A DNA stretch of 60,000 nucleotides from Nematostella vectensis (GCF_932526225.1 NC_064042.1:14893040-14953039); one strand, 5' to 3'; positions 33,598-47,004 are shown, numbered from the stretch's first letter. Program-made: numbers and translations. The notes: generated from the letters alone by a model not told the origin.

Positions 33598-34552
33598 ATG
33601 GCGGAGGGAAGACAGAGATCAAGAAGAATTGATTATAAAGCACTGAAAATCGAAATTAAAATCGGCAGATGAAACATTATTCAAAGAAAACGAAAGTATA
33701 AAAGTGGATCAAAGGTATATGATGTGGAAAGGATAATAAGTCAGCGAATTACCTCCAGAAACGTAAGTGATAGTTTGCTCGAGCAAACCTTTTTATTTGA
33801 GTAGAATCCCAATTTTGTTAAAATATAAATTGGAAACTCACATTTTTGGTTTGATTTCAAAAGGAATTGTACACCGAATTTCCATTGATTGCTGTATTTT
33901 TGTATTTTGTTTCGATACAGGGGGATAAAGAGTACCTAGTGAAGTGGAAAAATTGGCCGATTTGGACTAGTACTTGGGAGCCAGCGAATCATTTAACAGA
34001 AGCTTTGATTAGGTGAATATTCTGAAATAACTCCTCAATGATTTTTTTTAAAAAATATTAATAAAAAATTCCGGAAGTCATAGCTTCTGATCTTTTGATG
34101 TATTTTGAACTTTCAGATCTTACCTATTCCCTGTAATAACACCTGAAAGACTAGAAAATGCATCAGCTTTGTTTTTGGAGGGGATTACAAGCATCTTGAA
34201 ATCCAAGGCAGTAAAAGCTGTACATAGCACCGAAATCCGTATTGATCATGACATAGTAAGGTACATATTTAAGGGCTGTGGTAAATTAGCTGCTGACAAG
34301 AAGTCTATGTTTTATGAGAAATCTGATTTCAAAAGATTTGGCCTTCCAGTGTATTGGTATTACTGCCTGGATGAACATGGACAAGGAATTACAGTGGATT
34401 TCCCCATCAAAATCAAAACTGTCCTTTCATACACAAAAGCTTACTACATAGTGTCATGTGGGAAATTAGAAAAGAGCCCAACATCTCCTGTAGAAAAAAT
34501 AGTTATAACTTTAAATAGGAAAGCTTGTGATCAGCACAATTTGTTTGTTTGA
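33598..34552 (+). pseudogene. Chromodomain protein of the transposon (one in-frame stop)
   Basis: Exons 33598-33762, 33921-34012 and 34117-34552 join in phase with GT-AG introns and would give about 230 residues. Exon 1 starts MAEGRQRSRRIDYKAL and has a TGA at 33670; the frame then continues through KRKYKSGSKVYDVERIISQR. The chromodomain spans exons 1-2: VYDVERI, then EYLVKWKNWP, then STWEPANHL, with all three aromatic-cage positions (Tyr, Trp, Trp) present. Chromodomains bind methylated histone H3 tails. The C-terminal 150 residues (ITPERLENASALFLEGITS, then RYIFKGCGKLAA, then DEHGQGITVDFPIK) look like a separate domain that I know only from uncharacterised cnidarian proteins. One nonsense change, or a start after it, separates it from an intact gene. 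Confidence 0.7.
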
Positions 34553-34741
34553 TTTTTTTTATAATATATTTTTTTATCATTCATAGGATTTAATAATATA
34601 TGACTCAATAGAATAATATATGTATATACAAAGAAATTGTTATAACATCACCAAGGAAATGTTGAATAGTTTTAAAATTATTTACATGACAATTTATTGT
34701 ACTGTTGTTATTAATAGCATTGTTATTGCTACTTATAATGT

Positions 34742-37473
34742 TTATTCATCCAGAGTGTTACTCGTAGTTGCAGTATAATTTGATTCTGTGTTCCTTCTTC
34801 TTTTCCTTGAGTCTAAAATTTTGCTATTCCACCATTCCTCATTTCGCTTCACATATTTTCTCTTCTCTCTTTCGTGGTGCTCTAGAGATTTTTGCCTAGA
34901 CTCCAAAAGCAGAATGTCCTTAGCTGCATCCCATTTATTGGACTTTTGGTAGTATATGCGCTTAGCATCATCGTTGTTTTTTTCCACACCTTGCCCTGAA
35001 AACTGTATGATTGGCCCATGACTTAAGATAAACTGGGGTATGTGGTATGGAACTGCATGCATGTATGGGGTCACCCTGGCATTACCATAACCAACACGTT
35101 TCGCACCAAGCTTGGAAAATAATTCTATCCATGCTTTGGTCTTTTGGTGAATAGAATCTGGTGTAGTTTCATCAGCATTTGCACAGCATATCAGCAGGTA
35201 TAATGAATGGAAGTCTTCCCAAAGCTTTATGACCTCAGACTTGGTTTCATCAAAGAGTATATTCATGGATTTCAGCTTTTCAGGAAGAAATTTCATCAGC
35301 TTTTTTTTGTCAGAGCCAACTAAACTTGTCCAGTCTTTCTGCTTACTTGATTTTCCATCTGCATTCAGTTTTTCCCACACATTAAATGTTATGCCAATGT
35401 CATTAATTGCTTTAATTAGCTTATCAAGGCCTATGCCTTTACATTCTCCTCTTGGTTTGTGCATATCTTCTTTGCTGTCTTTTTCCATTACTTCAATAAT
35501 CAAATTTTCTGTCAGCCTGTCTGTTATCCTTAACATCATATGCAGTTCATCCAGAATGACATGATCTAGTTCAATCTCAAATAAAGGTGGGTTGATACAA
35601 CAATAATTCTCTTTCTTTTTTGTACACCACTCCTTAAGTGATTTGATTGTTCTTTTCATTGTGTCTGAGTTGTAGTATGTTATAATAATAATAATAATAA
35701 TTAGTTTATTTTTCACTTTCGCAGTCCATGGACTGAATTACAGTGACGGTCAATTACGCATACATATAAATATATAATTAACTTATAATTTACACATGAT
35801 ATATTGATAATTCACTCCAAGCCTGAGGTTGCAAACTTTACGCTAACAAAATTTCCGAACCTGTCGGTTTTGGTTGCTAGAGTGACATGGTCTTTAGGTC
35901 TTAAGTTGTAGTGCGAGGACTGGTTAATTATGCGTTTGTGTATTAGGAGATGGAGTGGATTGTCAGGAGTGACCTTACGGATAAACTTACTGCATGCTAT
36001 TTTCCTGCGCTCCTCAAGGGTGGGAATACCAGCCTTGGCTAGCGCGTCCGCATAGGGGATAAATGGGAATATGATAGCCAAAGCGCGCCTCTGGATCCGC
36101 TCCAGATCTTGCGATAAATATTTTGGAAGGTTGGCAAAGACTACGCATGCGTACTCCAGGATAGAGCGCACGAGACAGCAGTAAATGCTAACAAGGGGTC
36201 CCCTTGTGGGACACGACTCTTCTTGAGTTGCCTTATTGCGTAAAGGCGCCTGTTAGCTTTCTTCACTACATACTCGCAGTGAGCAGTTGATTCATGTTTC
36301 ATATTCCACCTCTGAGGCTTGTGAACTATACACCACAAACAAGCATAATCAGAAGTGGCACCACTGAGACCCATTGAAAGCAGCAAAAATTTCAAATCAC
36401 CCCCAAGAAAAAACTCTAAAGTGACTTTTTTAGCTTTCACATGCTCATTAATATCCTTAATTAGACTGTTGTATGAAACTTTCAGTGTTTCATATTGTTC
36501 GGGTCCATTCACAATTCCAATCGTATGGTTTCCTTTTGATGCATTGTATTCACCAGACTGCAGCAATGTGAAAGAGAGAATCATAAAATTGGTTGTTCTT
36601 GACATCTTTGCCCCATCACCACTTATTTTAACTTTTAGTGGATTTTTAGTGAAATCAAAAGATGGGTGTGAATCCAAATACTTTGATATGACCTCCTTTA
36701 GCAGTAAGGAAAAGGAACGTTGAGCACCAGGGTCAGGGCCAGGCACCCTCTCAATGTGGCAGAGAGAATTGAGCTTGTCCCTCTTGTTTAATGAGGTAAG
36801 ATCGAGGGATATCATTTGTTAGGAAACTGAGTTCATGATAGCATTCATCACTTACACAAAATTTGTCTAGTAGAAACAATACTTGTTCAAGCCTATGGTT
36901 CTCTTCCTCTGTAAGTCTTTGAGTTTCATCACTATTTTTTTCCTGTTCATCATAGTTCAAAGTATATATTTTGCCATCATCACTCTGATCTTTAAAAGCA
37001 ATAGATGCAATGTCCAGACCAAATGTCTTTGAGAACCAGAGAGCACATTGAGCTCTCTCTTTTAGCTGTTTAAGTTTTCTTGATTTTTGTTTTGTACCAA
37101 CCTCAGAAATCTTTTTTGAAGAACAACACAATTTTTCATCCCCTTCCTCTAATGCCAGTGCATAAGCTTTGAGTTCTTCATTTAGTGTTTCTAAAACTTC
37201 AATTTCTTCACAATTTGTTTGTTGAACTTGCTTAAGCTCTTCCAAAAGTGTTTTTTTCTGCAACTCCAAATCAGTGCATTTATTTTTCCATTCTTGAAGT
37301 TCCAGATTCACATCTTCATATTCATCTCTGAGCTTTGAGATAGATTCAAGCTCTTTTGAAAGGATACTGAATTCTGCATATCTTTTATCCAGTTCCCTTC
37401 TGTTCCTTCCACCTTTGCACTTCTTATAGAGGGAGAGAACTTTTCCAGTTTCCCTTCTTAGATTTTCTTCCAA
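34742..37473 (-). pseudogene. Transposase-like protein of the transposon, interrupted
   Basis: Three pieces on the minus strand: 37473-36800 with a long coiled coil (ELESISKLRDEYEDVNLELQ and following), a shift near 36790, then 36780-36300, and 35660-34742. Motifs: NDIPRSYLIKQ joined to KLNSLCHIERVPG by the shift; KVKISGDGAKMSR with a probable first catalytic Asp; FFLGGDLKFLLLSMGL with a probable second Asp; DYACLWC with a CxxC; VILDELHMMLRITDRLTENL; ARVTPYMHAVPYHIPQFI; and FSGQGVEKNN. I recognise the pattern from repeated cnidarian proteins and infer an RNase-H-fold transposase; the family name is uncertain. A LINE 3' fragment (about 35680-36300) splits it after KPQRWNMKHES. Confidence 0.65.
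35680..36300 (-). mobile_element. 5'-truncated LINE fragment (RT C-terminus) with ATT-rich tail
   Basis: The minus strand reads KKANRRLYAIRQLKKSRVP, then after a one-base shift RSILEYACVVFANLPKYL, LERIQRRALAIIFPFIPY, AGIPTLEERRK and NYNLRPKDHV-like sequence, the usual C-terminal part of CR1/RTE-like ORF2. It ends in an (ATT)n tail at about 35680-35702, the kind of 3' microsatellite typical of these LINEs. It is inserted in, and co-oriented with, the transposase gene. Confidence 0.75.
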
Positions 37474-38148
37474 CCGTCCACTTTATCCCTTTGCAATAGC
37501 CCAACAGTGTCCAGGTACTGTGGCATTGAGCAGGTCTGTTAGACTATAACAGCTTCCATCTGAGGTACTTTTTTTTTGAAAAATTATTCCATATTTTGAA
37601 CAAAGGAAATGGAACCTAAACAGTGAAAGCAACTTCAAATAGCTTTGCAGATTCTCCAGTTAAATAAGCAAATGAACTCCTTGGATTAATCTCTGAATCA
37701 AATTTTAATTTCCAATCTATTGCTTGTTTAGAGTATTCGGATAAAATCTCAGACATATGTTGTTGCTCTTAGTTAGCTCTGCTAGCTCAGTGTTGGAATT
37801 TTATTAACCACAGGAATCCCATTATTTATTTGATTAAGTAAAAAGCAATATAATGTACAAAAATATTCGAGAATCTAAATATTAGATATTGTTTTGAAGG
37901 ATCATGAATGCAATGAGTACACTGGCCTTGATAACTTCGTCCTACATGGCGAATTTATTATAATTTATTATACTTTCTCTTGCCTCTCTTATACCCCCAC
38001 GAATCTTTTTTGCACCTTTTAGGCCTGGTTACATAGGCTTAAAATGGCGGAGAAAGAAGTAATTTAGTAGCATTTACTCGAAGATTTCAGAGGTTTTTCT
38101 CAAGCTACAAACCGCGGTACCTCAGATTCAGATAGCAATACTTAAAGA

Positions 38149-38361
38149 ATGAAATTCAGGGACTTCGACAGAGTTTTGCCCGTTCCAAATGATTATCAAT
38201 TGCCATTAAAAATGGCTGTTTCACGAGATCATGCTGCCTTCGATAACATGGGAAGACCGCGTAATCGATTCATCGATGTGCTGCAACATCATTTCATGTA
38301 TTTGGTGAACTACTATTACAAGTTTGAAGAAAATCCACGGAGAGTTTTATGGTATATTTAG
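38149..38361 (+). CDS. Small open frame, unrecognised
   Basis: A 70-codon frame starts MKFRDFDRVLPVPNDYQLP and ends VLWYI with a stop. Composition is protein-like (DHAAFDNMGRPRNRFIDVLQ). It lies between the transposase gene and the right side of the transposon, 100 bases after an AAAATGGCGGAG motif similar to that at the chromodomain gene start. No relatives are recognised; it may be a remnant. Confidence 0.25.
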   Translation: MKFRDFDRVLPVPNDYQLPLKMAVSRDHAAFDNMGRPRNRFIDVLQHHFMYLVNYYYKFEENPRRVLWYI

Positions 38362-39062
38362 CTATAATATTGCCCGATCAAAACTTCCATGAAAGCCTCA
38401 AAAACCAATCCTGGTAAGTAGATTGAAGTCAGGTAAATAAGTTAAGAAGACCGCAAAATTGTATTAGTTTGCATAAATACTATATTTCGAGCTTTTCAAA
38501 TTTCATTGCATACAATCTTTGAAAATAATCGGCCATTTTTAAATGGCATTTCAGACATGCGCCGTAAAAATAGCCGCCATATTGTCCCTGATTTTTGGTA
38601 ATGTTTTGCAGTAACTTGCTCGATCAAGAATTTCATTGTCTCAAGCATATGAGATATACCAAGCGAACATCAAACTCCAATGCTTCTTTGTCTTTATCCT
38701 TCGTAGACTGTGTTTTCCTCGCTGTCGTTGGTTCACGGGAAATAACGGCAAGAGAACAAATATTGTGATTCCAACAAAGGTTCGGATGCTGGCGCTGCTT
38801 CACACCAATATGGTGCAGGCCGATGTCTTGCCTTTCGGATGAGCTAGCTGGGATAGCAGGCCACGCACTGCTGGTAAACGAAAATTTTTCAAAACAATGC
38901 CGTTAAGATAGATAACAGAATCTAAGAAGATCACTGTTTTTTTTTTATTAGGAACTATAATTAGAAACTGTCCTGTTGTCCTTAACAACTGCGTAAGCAT
39001 ATCATTATGCTACCTGCATCAGTAGAGTAATTTGATAACTTTAAATACTGAACGAAACTTAC

Positions 39063-42000
39063 ACGTATAACACCTGCTCTTGCAAGGAAAAGTTCTGGCT
39101 CGGTCCGGAGTCGCGCCAAATCAAAGATGCGAAAAAAGCGCAAATGCCCTCTAACATCTTTATCGCAAGCATCAAGTGTAACACTGGGCACTTGGGCCGC
39201 ACTCGCCTCCAACCAACGCCAAGAAGGTACACAAGTGCAGCCGGCTCGAACGTCCATTCTTGAAAGCTCTCTCTCACACTATCCGCATCTCCGTCAAGAT
39301 TGGAACAAAGCCAAATAGGGGGGGAACTCATTGGACGGGGGTGTATGCATTCATTCATTTTACAATCATTATAAAAATCATACTAATATCACAGGTTTTT
39401 TATCGCAAAAAGCAACCAATAGACAAAGTAGACAAAAAAGGATTTTTTATTGATTTGTACAATGGACGTTGTGCTCCTGGATTCCTGTGGTTCTGTAACG
39501 CAATCCCTGTCGCCGATATCTTCAGTGTGTTTTGGTTTCATTTCCCCGCTATGAGGGCGATCAAATACTTGTCAGAGCTCATCTTCAAGCACAAATACGG
39601 AGTCTGGACCAGTTACTGTTTTATAGTGACTCGTAAAGTATTCTGAATACTCTTGCTTGCGCTTTTAGTTCAATTCGAAGTGATTGTACTCGACGATCCT
39701 CACCGATGTCTACGAAACGGGACTGAAATTTCTTTCAAGAACAACTCATTAAACACCTAAAGCTGGATCAAGATTCTGGATTTCTACTTTTATGTACTTC
39801 ATGTGACTCTCTGTTGAATATCTCTTTGGATAAGTTAACTATTTTTTTTTATTTTTTAAAAGCCCTCTCCTTGAACTACAGTGTAAATTCAAAATGGCGG
39901 AAAATTGGTGAGAGTACTGTGTGTTTCAAGGCATCCCAAAATTCGAGGTTTTAAGTGCCCAGGAAAATGAATAACAGAGATCAACTCTAAACTGGAAAAA
40001 AAACCTATTAAGTGGAAACATCTTAGGGTCCTGACCCCATACGCAGTTTTGCTCAAGGTTAAACCAATCAGCTATCGAGCTATGATTTGGGTTTTGCACG
40101 GCGCAGATCTGCGCCGTTTGAGCCAATCAGACGCTATAGATCTCGGTCACATCAAGGAGGTGTTGACATCAGACTACTCTGTATGACATAAATATCTGGT
40201 TATTACATGTCAGCAGAGGTAAAAACCTTTGTTAATTCTCAAACGAAAGGTAAAACAAAACCTCTGAAAGTCTGAACGAAAATACCCTCCTTTGACTAAA
40301 TACAATAAGCTAAAAAGAAGCAACATTATTTCCACAGGTCTTCTTTTGTTATTATAGTTTCTCAAATTGATACTTTTTGTGTTTGATATGTGTATTATTT
40401 TTAGCTTACTTGAAGGGTGCTAATTTGGCGGGATTGTTTTGGCGTGTTAAGAACAGTGTTCTCAAATACTGGAACATCCTTCGTGTATCTCCTGCTTAGA
40501 GTTAATCGATTAACTCCAATATAATGACTTCCTTATTTTCGGAGTTTATGATATTTCTTTAAATACCTTGTATCCCAGAAGAGTCCTTGCTTTAGTTTCC
40601 AATTTCAACTGGGAGCTTGAAGCCTTAATCGGCCACGGCGGACTTGTTACTTTGCTTTCGATTATCTTTTGCTATCCCTTCCATAGACAAAGTCGTTGTA
40701 AACATACAAATATCCATCTTTGGTCGCTTAACAATAAACTCGGAATGATCAAGCCGGCTATAACACGAGGCAACGCGAGTTGGAGTGCTTATCATTGCAA
40801 GTGGTCACAAGACACAAAGCACAAATTACTAGTGTCTATAACCACAAACCTCTGAAGCCCTAAATGAAATGAGCAGCAATGATTAGTACGGTAAGTATTT
40901 TTTGCAACCAGACCATCATATTTATGGCAACCACTTACCTCAATTGTTTTGAAGCAGTACTTCATACGGACCATATCCAAAATGGAAAATGGTGGCGCCT
41001 TTTTGGGTTCGTATGGTTTCATACCTCGAACAACATCTCCAGCTGTGGGCCTCTTAGCTCTTTTAGAGAGCTGACGGATTGTCTGCTTGACACCTACAAC
41101 ACATGACAATAATTTGGCAATGATATAAAATTTTCTGGAATCACATTTTATTCGACATCATGACACACAGCTTTCATTTGAAATATTAATACCTGGATCC
41201 TCCATAGGATTCCCCTCTGGGACAACATCAATTATTGTGTTATCATCTGCCCTGACAACTGTTTCCTTGTATGGTCCAACATGGCCAAATTTCTGAAACC
41301 AGGATCTAAAAGAAAAATTATAGCACAAAGATATGGGTTTCACTTTCAAGTGCCAAAAGCAATATTTACACAGAATGCTATGCAGATGCTGGATGTAGTT
41401 TCCTGTAGGGATAGCAGGGGGTTGGGCACTAGGGCACATGCCCCTACCCAAATATCTTAAAAAAAAGTTACAATGAAATGACCAGTAGGGGCGTGGCTGT
41501 GCCCCCTATTGTTTTCTTACTGTTTCTTTTTTGTGACCCCCAATGATTTCAGGCCTGCAACAGCTATGGTGCAGACGAAAGCATGTAATTTATCTGTGAA
41601 ACCAGTCGTCACAACAATCAGTGGAAGCACAAGGGCAATATATCAAAATTTTTCGTTTTTCTTGTACTTTTGCTTGCGTTTGGTCTCTTGTGCTTATTCA
41701 CAATTTGTTTTAACTAGAAAGGCTTAATGGTGGTTTGCAGGTAGGTATGATTTCAAATGTCTGGAAGAACTAAAGAAAAAGAAAACAACTGCAGCACAAC
41801 TTAAAGGCTGCATAATCTAATGGTTTTTACCTAAATGCTGCCTCATGGCCTTTCAAATGAAGGCAGCTTTAATCCCTTGCACCTCAGTGAGCCAATTTTC
41901 CTCCTTTTTGGTTCACAGAGATATTCTGCAAAATCAAAATGTATAATTGCTTTGTAAGATTCAGAGAGCTTGAGGGTTGAAATTTACTGGAAACTCGGAC

Positions 42001-42734
42001 CCCTGTGGGAGGGGTATTTATTATTTCCTGAATCACACATTCTCAAAAGAGAACCCCGAACAATACCAATACCGCTTTCCTTAGTTGAACACGCGAAATT
42101 TGTAGATTAATTAAAGGTTCTGGTTACATATCAACTCAAGTTTGTTTTCACACGATGAGACCAGTTTTTTTAGGTATATATTTTCTGATAACGAGAGAGC
42201 GTGTTATGGAATTCCGGTTAAGCACTTCTCGCCACTCGGTGGATTTGCTAGTGCTAAGACGAAGTCTTACTAAAACGGGTCTAGAGAATGTATACCATTT
42301 TTAAATTAAACAAAAACTAAAAGAACCTTACATTTTGGCGGTCAATAAAGGCAGGACACTTTTGATAAATTGTAGGAAACACGTGCAAGGTTCGGGGTCA
42401 ATGAATGCAGACAATTAAGATCTTAAACAGGGACAACACACTTCACATGAGTAACAGTAAACTTACGCATGAAGGTGCTTATAGTGGCCGCGAGAAAGGG
42501 CCTCTTACCGGGCCCGAAAAGAACACCATGGTCGCCTTCATTTTTTGCGAAGTCCTCGAGGCTTATCAGGCGCAGTTCGTAACGTGTACTTCGCTCTCGT
42601 TCTCGGCGGCTAGTCTAGAACCAGCAACCACGTTTGCACTAAGAAACGAAGACATATTTTCCTCGTTTCCACAACAGGCCAGGTATCGTAACACATTTCC
42701 GCTCCTTCGTTTTTTTTTCTTTAGCTTTCGGCAT
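39063..42734 (-). pseudogene. Unrecognised multi-exon gene, copy 2, with frameshifts
   Basis: Counterpart of 22101-25791. Blocks: about 42490-42734, 41193-41305 (SWFQKFGHVGPYKETV), 40939-41093 (one codon shorter than copy 1: MKYCFKTIE) and 39063-39326. The first block has an A-run one base longer (frameshift after MPKAK) and a 19-bp deletion near 42580. The last block has an extra C at its start and about 14 extra bases near 39245, encoding EWTFEPAAL in the frame that continues from the family sequence. Copy 2 is therefore broken at the 5' end if the assignment of frame is right; homopolymer sequencing error could explain some of these. Confidence 0.5.
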
Positions 42735-43320
42735 AGCCAGATCGAGAACTCTCTCTCACTCAACTTCCTACTGGAATCAGCAATTTCCGGTTGGTAATTT
42801 CCCGCTGTTGCGACGTCATCATGACGTCGTGAAAATGTTGCTTTCCTATTGGTTGAAACCGGTAGTAGTACTACCGATCACTACTTGTTTGCTACTTGTT
42901 GAATAATCGTTCATTACGGTAAATTTGTGTGTGTCCAATCGATAACAATCTACGAGAGCGCAGTTCTGCGCTCGCCTCAGCCAGTTACATTTCAGACGCG
43001 TTGATTTCAAGACATTGTCTGCAAAAAGTCAAACTATCCCGGATACGCGGCGAATCCGGGAACATTTGTCAACAGAGACGTTTTAACCGTTTTTATGATA
43101 ATTGTTCTATTCGGGATAAAACTATCGTGAATTGTGGAGACAGCGTTGTCGGGATTGCGATTTTTTTTATATCTAGCCACAAACAGCAAACAGTCTAAAA
43201 AAGAACTCTAGAACCCAGCTAGAAGACTTTCTCTTTTCAAGTTTGCATTCTCTGTTACTGCAAAGCTTTCGATTTCTAAACAAAATACTTTGACAATTTG
43301 CCATTCATTCTTAGTTATGA

Positions 43321-43943
43321 AATGGGATACAAAAAAATGCGTTTTTAGGGATCATTTTTGCTTCTGGAGTATTTTATAGGGTAGCAATTTCGGGTGTGCG
43401 GGTATTTTTTTTAGGGAACTTTTCGAATTTCCCGACTAGCACCCCTATCTATTTCTATTTAACCCTGAAGAAGCTCCCAGGGGAAATAAACCTTGTTCAA
43501 AACCATTTCTTGTTACTTGTTACAGGACTCCTAATTAACCTGTTTACCTATTCTAAGAAATTCCAAACTTCAGTTGGTAAACTCGAGTCGACGAAAGTGG
43601 GATATCAGTGTTTTAGTCCTCCAGTCACACTTTCCCAAAAGAACTTCGTCTTTGGTTTGGATTTACATTTTCACCATTTTTCGGTTATCAGTCTTCCCGC
43701 TATAACGTAACGGTACTCATCTACGTCATCCTATCGATTCAAAATAGTTGATAATTAGGGAACTGAGGGGGTATATTTCAAGATAGAATAAGTCGATTTA
43801 ACTTAATGAGATCCTTAGGGGTCTTTAACATTGCAAACAACAATTTTGCATCCCAGTGCTGACTTACTTTGGTAGAAGAGATAGCCATGTCCCATGCTAA
43901 GCATTCAGCTATCTGTTAAAATTAAATGAATATTTACTACATG
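43321..43943. other. About 620-bp block present only in copy 2
   Basis: It separates GTTATGAAAT from CTTATATATTAGG, which are adjacent in copy 1 (26356-26370). A plus-strand open frame of 104 codons (43396-43710) has no recognised motifs. It is probably an insertion, because the flanks join cleanly in copy 1. Confidence 0.7.
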
Positions 43944-46900
43944 ATCTTATATATTAGGAGAATCCATCGTATATTTGCTTTCGAATAGCTACAGGAAAAC
44001 AAAAGGAATTGAATATACACCTTTAAGATGAAAACCCCACGGCTGACACAATCTGTCTGTAGTGGATGAGCAATCCATTTTTGTCGCCACTCCACTTTGC
44101 TTTTATTTCCTTCTCTCTTCTCTAGAAATTGTCTGATGGAGCAAACGGAAGTAAACACTGACACTGTTTTTTTACACATTTTCTTATCATCACTACTCGT
44201 TTTATTTCCGACCTAACAACAACCACCTACTTCATTGCCCCCCCCCCTCCATCGCCTGTTGTAACTTACCTCATCTCATTAAAAACGACACTGTCCATGT
44301 CAGTTTCCAAAGACATAGGGTCCACCAAAGCAATTGTGCCTTCATCAAGATCAACGACCTAAAACGAGTGCGAGTGATAGCGCGCTCAGTTATATCCATA
44401 ATTAGTACTTAGTGGATAGTAATAAGCTACTATTCACACTTACAGGGATTCAAACAAATACGATATACCTAAATCGTTTCTACCATTTGGCTCATCAAGA
44501 TTTAGTTAATATGCCAAGAAAATGCACGAAAATCCATCGAGTCCCTAGATCCTAGAAGCACCCTTGCTCGTTCTTAATGCTTACTTACACATACTTGCCA
44601 GTGATTTGTAGCGTCGAATTGCCCTGGGATAAGCACTTTGCTGTACTTTGATAGATTTACCTAACGGAAACAGAAAACGTTGTTCATTGCATCCTCGCGT
44701 GCTATTCTACAGATGACGAGAAGCGGATTTTAAAATATTTATATTTCTTGCTTTTGATTCTTACATTCGATCTCCATTTTCCTGTTTTCTCGATGGAGTT
44801 GAACGTATGACAAGTTCCTGTGATAACCGTTTTTTTTCTGTTGGATAGAACATTAGAGGATATTACATGGTCGCAGGGGTATGGATTTTATCATTTCGAG
44901 TTGTACAGTATATCAAAACAATGCTTTTTTTCATTTGCGATTATAGGATGAAAACCTCGAGAAATCCTTTCAAGAACGGCATTAGTGCCGGCCTCAATAT
45001 CTTGTCATGGCACCTAAACACATGGTATGAAAGAGATCGCTGCACTAAAAAGGAACGTCAAATTCCAATTTGATTAAAATAATTGCTGTGTGATCAAGAA
45101 GGCGACGACTGACACACTCCACCATTTTCTTTTTTTGCTCCTCCATCAAAGATAAATAGGCATCAATAGCCTACAAGAAAAACGATATGAAATAATTGCA
45201 GAGCAGCAATTATGGAAGGAGTTCAATCCCCAACACCCCCCTTAACTATAAAGATAATGTCTCTACTTACCTGGTCATTTAGCCAGCCAGGTTGCCAGCC
45301 GGGCGCCATATGAACAGTCATGACCGCGGCTTGCTCTTCCGGCATGTTTTTTTTGCAGGGTTTTTAAGTCCTTCCATAGGACCCTGCCAATTCTTGCGAA
45401 TAGGAGGTCACAGTTCTCCCAAACTCGAATCTAAACTACAAAAAATGAAATAATCGGTTTAGTGGCGCACTTGCCTCCAGGTGCCGAAGATATGTTCTTT
45501 CTTCCCTCAAGACATCCACGGCAATTTCAGGCGGATTAATAGTGAGGTCTACGCCCCGCTGGACAATCTGATATTCGAACAGTGTTACTTCTGTGGGAGA
45601 TTTTGTCCAGCGGAACCTTCCCTTGCTTCACGTTATAGACGGCTTGATCATTCTATGTTTATTTTTGATTTGATAAGATAACGTCCGCTTTGCTAACAGT
45701 GAAGTACAAAATATCTTGAAATGTGACAGGGTCACTAGACGTATATTCTATTCTATATTTCACTTTATATTCTCTAGATTTTGTTGTAATTATCTTGTAG
45801 TTACTAAACTATTAGGAATGTAGTTCCATGTTGTCAAACGGATGTACGCAAGCTACACTCGCCTGCGATAATTGTCAATGCATTGGTATGTAACAGTATC
45901 AGAGAGTTGTCGTTTGTATTCGTTAGCAAACCAAGTTGTTGGTACTAGGGATGTAAATTCATGTATCAGTTTCGTCTGTTCTTTTGTAATGTTGTTGAGT
46001 TCTGTATCGTGAACATAATTTATAATATGAAAATTAAAATTAGGTTTAGTTTGCCGGCTTTTAAGTAGTCTTATTGGGTTAATAGTAGGATATGGCTTAG
46101 GTCTAGATTTAGAAAATTTGTTAGATTTATTATGCTTGGTTGAGTGATGAGTATTGTAAATAACTTTAGATAGAGTTACATTAATTTCTTTATTAATGGT
46201 ATTTTTAGTTTCTTTAGGGTTTATGTTGAGATTAGTTGGAATGAAATAAGTACCTTTGTTAAGTAATTCTAAAATATTATTTGGGTATTTAAAATATTAA
46301 AATTATGTATTTTATTTGAGGTCTGTAAGTTAAAATATTCTTTATCGATAAGGTTTTTAAGTTGGGCTTTATGTTTGGATTTTAGGTTAGAGCTAAGACG
46401 TATTTTAATTAAGTTAAATTTATCTTTTATATGATAAATATATCTGTTATGGTTACAAAATCAAAGGAACAAAATACAAATCTAGGATAATTAGAAGAAT
46501 TGACCATATAATTTGTAAGTTCTTTCTTCTGTAATTTTCTTGTGGTCGTCTTCGATTTGATAGATGGATGTAGAGTTGTGTTCAATTGCTGAGGCTAGGT
46601 AGTTAACATGGAGTAGGTTTTTCTTTTGTTGCTGATTCAGTGATTTTTTATGGTTTTAATGAGGTTTTCCAGTCTTTGAGTTTTTTTTTATGGATTCTTT
46701 TGTTGTTTGGTTTTCCAGTTTTATTTTATTTTAATGTTGAAATTAAATACTGTTCTGTTAATTTAAAAATATTTAATTTGTATGGTAGAATTAAATATGG
46801 AGGGTGGATAAATGAAAATGTGAAAGCTTGAAGGAAAGTCAATATATTTGAAAATTGAAGTATGTTTATCTTTACTATTTAGAGAGGCCGTTGAAGCAAT

Positions 46901-47004
46901 TGTAAATGTTGGTAAATGGTCGGAAATGTCAATATATAGTAAACCAGAAAGAATATTATTTTGGATAATGGATTTTATTTTCAAGATTTATGATGTTTAG
47001 GATT

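Larger units (their letters stand above)
33361..38746. mobile_element. Two-gene DNA transposon: chromodomain protein plus transposase
   Basis: The left terminus TTAAGGTGGTATGATAC at 33361 matches the terminus type of the element at 16842. A subterminal block of the left end (about 33475-33560) reappears inverted at about 38550-38615 (shared GATTTTTGGTAATG and CCGCC tracts), marking the right side. The outermost right end is missing or diverged where copy 2 of the duplication begins. Inside are a three-exon chromodomain gene (+, 33598-34552) and a transposase gene (-, 34742-37473) converging with a 190-bp gap. A LINE fragment interrupts the transposase. Both genes carry disabling changes. Confidence 0.65.
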
